The notes below the pieces were generated by a model that was not told the origin of the DNA, did no database searches, and saw only the letters and a list, made by a program, of their open reading frames with translations. Made by a program: the position numbers and the translations under genes. From NCBI GenBank assembly GCA_027943245.1, contig JANDJZ010000357.1, positions 1 through 47,358 of the forward strand: a DNA stretch of 47,358 bases. The letters run 5' to 3'. Shown one piece after another: positions 43,772-47,358 of this stretch (positions within the stretch are counted from its first letter, which is position 1; every line of letters starts with the position of its first letter). Origin of the DNA: Acanthamoeba sp. SK_2022b. Taxonomy: Eukaryota > Discosea > Longamoebia > Acanthamoebidae.

Positions 43772-46700
43772 ACAAAAGTGCTATGGAAGTAATGGTACGG
43801 CTTCAGAGGTGATGTAGTAGTCGAGGCAACCAATGCGACCCTTCTGGGTGTACGGAGGGCACGAGGGCACCACTCCAAAGAGATCTGTCTTGAGCTGGAA
43901 GGGATACAGGCACACACCGTCGCTGTCACAAACAAAAAGTCGTCCATCAGCGCCACTAATGACTGCGTTTGACTTTGACATGACGGAGGGGCTTACATGG
44001 GTGTCAAGGTGAGGGCATCGTAGTAGGGATTGACGAGTTCAAGGCTGTCCTCGCACACGCCCGCAGCGTTGCACTCGGTTTCGTTCGCGCACTGCTGTCC
44101 ACCCGCACACAGCGTCGTGCAGAAGGGTGTCGACTCACACGTGGTCTGTCTCGGCGTTGCATTGCAACAAAAGGATGAACAGTTAATTTCTGGCATCACC
44201 CAGCACGTTTGGTGGGATACACGCAACCTGGTCGGCGGTCAAGTAGGGGTGGCAGGCACCAGTGGTGCACGAAGCCTGGTCGGAATAGGCGCCGTATTCG
44301 TACTGGAGGGACCACGACCACCCGTTGCCTCCGTTCACGCAGTCCGCGAAGGTGCGCTCGTTGCGGAGCATGCACACGTTTGTGGTTGGGTTCCACCTGC
44401 GCTGCCAATAAGCGAGTGCTAGCGGTCCATGTGAGGTTTGATCGGGTGGTGGGTAGAAGTACAAACAGTCTGCGTCGGAGCTTTCGACGCTGCGGCAGAG
44501 AGTGAAGTTGTGGCAGTCTGTCTCTGTAGCGAGGAAGCTGCTTGTCGAGTAGCAGTACTCGTCGCAGACCATCTTGTCTTGCCCATTTTCGTCTCGCTGT
44601 AATGTAGGAGGGTGAGACATGCGCGCTACCAATGGATCCAAGGGATGTCCCACACGGGAACATACCACGTATTTGAAGACAGAGCAGAAGGCTAGCATGC
44701 ATGTGGCATCGTTAATGCCGGGGAGAGCACACTCGTTCACGATGTTATTACTGTCCCCATGCCACTCGCGCATTCGTCAAAGCAGACCTCAGAAAGTGAA
44801 GAGAAAGAGGCCGTACGTTCCTACGCCGAACTGGGCACACACCTCCTGCGGCTCGTACGCCACCGTGCGGTCGCCGCGCAGATAACAGCCAGGGAACCGT
44901 GACACGTGAAGGCGAGTCAAGGGAGACGTATCTCAATGGGCATCTAGTGGGCGTGGGGGAGGTGTGGAGGTGAGAGGGCGAGGTGGAGATGAAGGAGGGA
45001 AAGGATATCTCCCAGCAGGAGTCAGGGAATTCCTCGGAACAGAGGCTGCAGAAGTTGGTCGTCCCGTCCGAGGTCTGATCGGGCAGGTAACGATAGCCAC
45101 AGCTCTGCTCACAATACGGGTCCCTAAAAAGGATAGGAAGAGATATATCACAAAACAATGGCGGCGTGTACAACACATAACAATGGCTTGTGTGTTGGTA
45201 CCTGCCAAGCTCAGGATAGATTTGACAAGCAGCCCAATTGCAGTTATGCGTGTCGCAGCCGCCAGTGATGTAGTATTCATCGATATTGGAGCCGCCAACA
45301 CAAGTCGCTGTACAAACGTTGTGCCGGGGTCGGTGAGATGAGACTGCAACGGAGATGAGGAGGTGAAACAGTACGGGAAGCAAGGTGATCCTTGTAGGTG
45401 GACAGAAACGCGTCTGGGTCATTGGTTTGGTTGGCTGTATGCAGGCGTCAGTCAATTCCAGGCAATTTTAGGAAGAGAGGCCACCAACCAGTCAAGTTCC
45501 ACTGGGAGCGGTAGTACTGCCTCTCCTTGTCTTCCATGCCATCCACTACACACTATTGCACCGTCGCAATCATGATGAGCAACCATTCAACATATAGGAC
45601 AAGGCATGCTCACCTCAGCAATCAAGTTCAGACGAGCGGTGTGGTCTTTGGGTGTGCTGCACTTGCTGAAACGGCATGTCTGGTTGCTTGCACAGTCGGC
45701 GTCAGTGATACACAGGATCGTGCACGTGTGGAACTCAGTGCATCGTGAGCCTAACATGGTGAAGAAGAAACAAAGTGGATGAGCACATTACATAGCCAAG
45801 CCCATCAGGCCAAGGAAAAGCAGGTCCCACCAAACAGACAGTCTCCATCCGATTCGCAGTAGGCTCCGTAGTGCTTCACCGCACAGTCCAACGAAGGGTT
45901 GCTCACCCTGTAGGCCGAGGTGATCGACTATGATGTCGGGTGGCAGTGAGCATAGTGCCACCGAGTTGGAAAACAAAGAATGGGGCCGCGAACGTCGTAG
46001 AACGAAGCGGCGCAGTTGCGGGTGGGGTCATCCTCGTATTGCTTGGTGTGCGCGTAGTCCTCGAGAGCGAGGTAGGTGCAACCAGCAGTGCCTGAGCAGC
46101 TTGCCACTACCGCTGATTTGTTTGCTTGGTACTGAGGCTTGGTGTAGGTGATGTCTTTTCTTTCACAAACATCCGACCACGCTTCCCTACAACAGCAGCA
46201 CCGACGACCGAATGAGTGATTGAGCGCCAAAAACCACATGTGAAAACGAGACGTACAAGAAATTGCAGCAGGGGTCCAGCGAGCTGTTGTAGGTTGAGTC
46301 TAAGGAAGTGCAACGGATAGTGTTCTCGGTTACCGTGACGTTAGCAACATGTTCGATGAAGTGACTGTCCACCAATCGTTGACACCCTACCCACCCATCG
46401 CTAAGGATGTGAAACGGCAGGTCAGTGCTTTCAATCATCAACGTTGGTAAGGAATTCGTACCTGACTGCAAAGGCGTTGACGCGGTAGACAATGTCGTGA
46501 AAATCATCCAATGAATCAACGCTGTCGTAGCTTGTAGCCATGCTCTGTAACCTCACCTTGGCTTCGTCAAATTTAGCCTCGGAACACTCGGGATAGGTCA
46601 TCTGCGGGTGCACTAGCACATCGCCGACGAGCTAGGACAACGTTATGAGCTTATGTGAGGATTGTCAATCGGACCAGCAATTCTCATATCATACCGTTCC

Positions 46701-47358
46701 ATTGACGTCGATGAGGTCCACAAAACTGATGCTGCACTGGGAAAATGACACGTCGTACGTAGTAATAACCTGTCCGTTGATTCCCAGGCTGTACATGACT
46801 CGCGCAATCGAGAATTTGCCCGGCACCGGCTCAAAGGTTTCCCCTGGCACTCTACAAGACCGTCAACGGAGGCCGAGTGCGAGGGCAGAATCTTAATTCG
46901 CGCACAGTGCATTGGAGCGTACGGTTGGTAGAGAGGCATGATAAAGGCAGAGGCGGCTGAGTCCGCGGTGGGCATGAGGAGGGTGGTATAGGTCAACTCG
47001 CAATTATCGGGGCTGTCCTGGGCCCTGGTTTGACAGGTGCTCAATCCAGGACACTCCAGCTTCGCATTTCCTATGGACCAGGTACCGAATTAGACTCAGG
47101 CAGAAACTACAGCATGCAGCATTGCCATACCAAACAGGTAGTACTGCTCTAGCGGTAGCGGTGCGTCCATGTCTGCGTATAATAAACATACACATGATTG
47201 GCATCACCCCATCTTGATGCGGCATGCGGGTGCGGGACAGTACCGTAGACATAAAGCGAGAAGGTTACGTTGGTGATGGCGGGGATGTTCAGGAATAACG
47301 GCCCACCCTCGAATGGGTTGTATCCCGATTTGCGGCAGCAGAGGAAGAGGTACTCGGT
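40705..47358 (-). CDS. Cys-rich ectodomain plus seven-helix (TOM1/GPR137-like) receptor, 5' partial
   Basis: Many exons on the minus strand, running out of the window at 47358; the stop is at 40705. The ectodomain (47358 to about 42180) has many Cys pairs with N-glycosylation sites, for example LFLCCRKSGYNPFEGG, STYNSSLDPCCNF, YCESDGDCLFGG, and the CCNATPRQTTCE...CNAAGVCED stretch. The C-terminal part holds seven hydrophobic helices: VGMFYFAVALYALLLIPNTL; SFLWTLFSMGRIIHICIEAI; VYVILGDLPVYLFLSIYTLL (ending LFFWYL); FALVNVFIYLFLIVLVIIFI; SVIIFIALCLAVAFLVYGSA; FSVVLVICTVALLCMCGFLL; AIGAIVFVIVVEIVPLVLLI. The D-P-ylf.S.YTLL.fFW pattern resembles the THH1/TOM1/TOM3 and GPR137 families. A Ser-rich cytosolic tail ends SVEMSSSVRSL. 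It is probably a cell-surface sensor; the ligand is unknown. The helix count is firm, the family placement tentative. Confidence 0.65.
42469..42524 (+). repeat. GT dinucleotide microsatellite in receptor intron
   Basis: Twenty-eight GT units within a probable intron of the minus-strand receptor gene, close to CCACGTTCGT and ACAGCATTGGG. On the coding strand it reads as CA repeats. Confidence 0.95.
43401..43458 (+). repeat. CA dinucleotide microsatellite in receptor intron
   Basis: About 28 CA units with one CACG interruption at the left. On the coding (minus) strand it reads as GT repeats directly after a likely donor (ATCACGTGTGT). Confidence 0.95.
43732..43770 (+). repeat. GT then GA compound microsatellite
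   Basis: About ten GT units followed by about ten GA units. It lies in a further probable intron of the receptor gene. Confidence 0.9.

Overview
The window looks like nuclear DNA of a free-living amoebozoan, most likely Acanthamoeba or a close relative. The genes are GC-rich and CpG-rich and are cut by many short introns of about 60-140 bp with GT-AG (occasionally GC-AG) borders. UTRs are short, intergenic gaps are small, and GT/CA microsatellites sit mainly inside introns. The species assignment is an inference from this style and gene content; no marker gene proves it.

Region 1-25 kb is a compact block of conserved genes. It holds a Ser/Pro-rich ORF of doubtful status (534-1160, -), an MT-A70-family adenine methyltransferase (2433-4914, +), an unrecognised basic-tailed protein (5387-6064, +), VPS35L of the Retriever/Commander endosomal recycling complex (6301-11198, +), a prolyl-4-hydroxylase-type 2-oxoglutarate oxygenase (11376-12473, +), a stand-alone helicase-associated (HA) domain protein (12532-14191, -), mitochondrial alternative oxidase (14533-15940, -), a RasGEF with a very long acidic and basic tail (16904-21955, +), an FMC1-like mitochondrial assembly factor (22043-22390, -), a SANT/Myb-like nuclear protein (22486-23874, -), an ERG28-like sterol scaffold protein (24174-24758, +) and a small single-span membrane protein (24865-25170, -).

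Region 25.2-40.7 kb is mosaic. A tRNA-Val(CAC) gene with a pol III terminator lies at 25550-25621. CpG-rich genes then alternate with strongly CpG-depleted, TG/CA-rich islands at about 25.6-28.6, 33.7-36.7 and 39.2-40.7 kb. Two paralogous GT61-type glycosyltransferases (28653-30950, - and 36739-39167, +) face away from each other. Between them lie an unrecognised nuclear-type gene (31306-33446, +), a decayed piggyBac-like DNA transposon with perfect 23-bp inverted ends (33688-35144) and a CpG-poor Cys-rich secreted-type ORF (35256-35877). The first island holds a degenerate tandem repeat of about 114 bp, a large inverted copy of it, and a separate 113-bp duplication.

Region 40.7-47.4 kb is the 3' part of one large minus-strand gene. 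It encodes a Cys-rich ectodomain followed by a seven-helix domain resembling the THH1/TOM1/TOM3 or GPR137 family. Its 5' end lies beyond the window.

Most of the conserved genes are independent housekeeping functions, with no operon-like logic. The most interesting signal is the sharp CpG-depleted compartment around the mobile DNA, where the transposase reading frame carries three internal TGA codons. This is what long-term cytosine methylation and deamination of transposons would leave behind.
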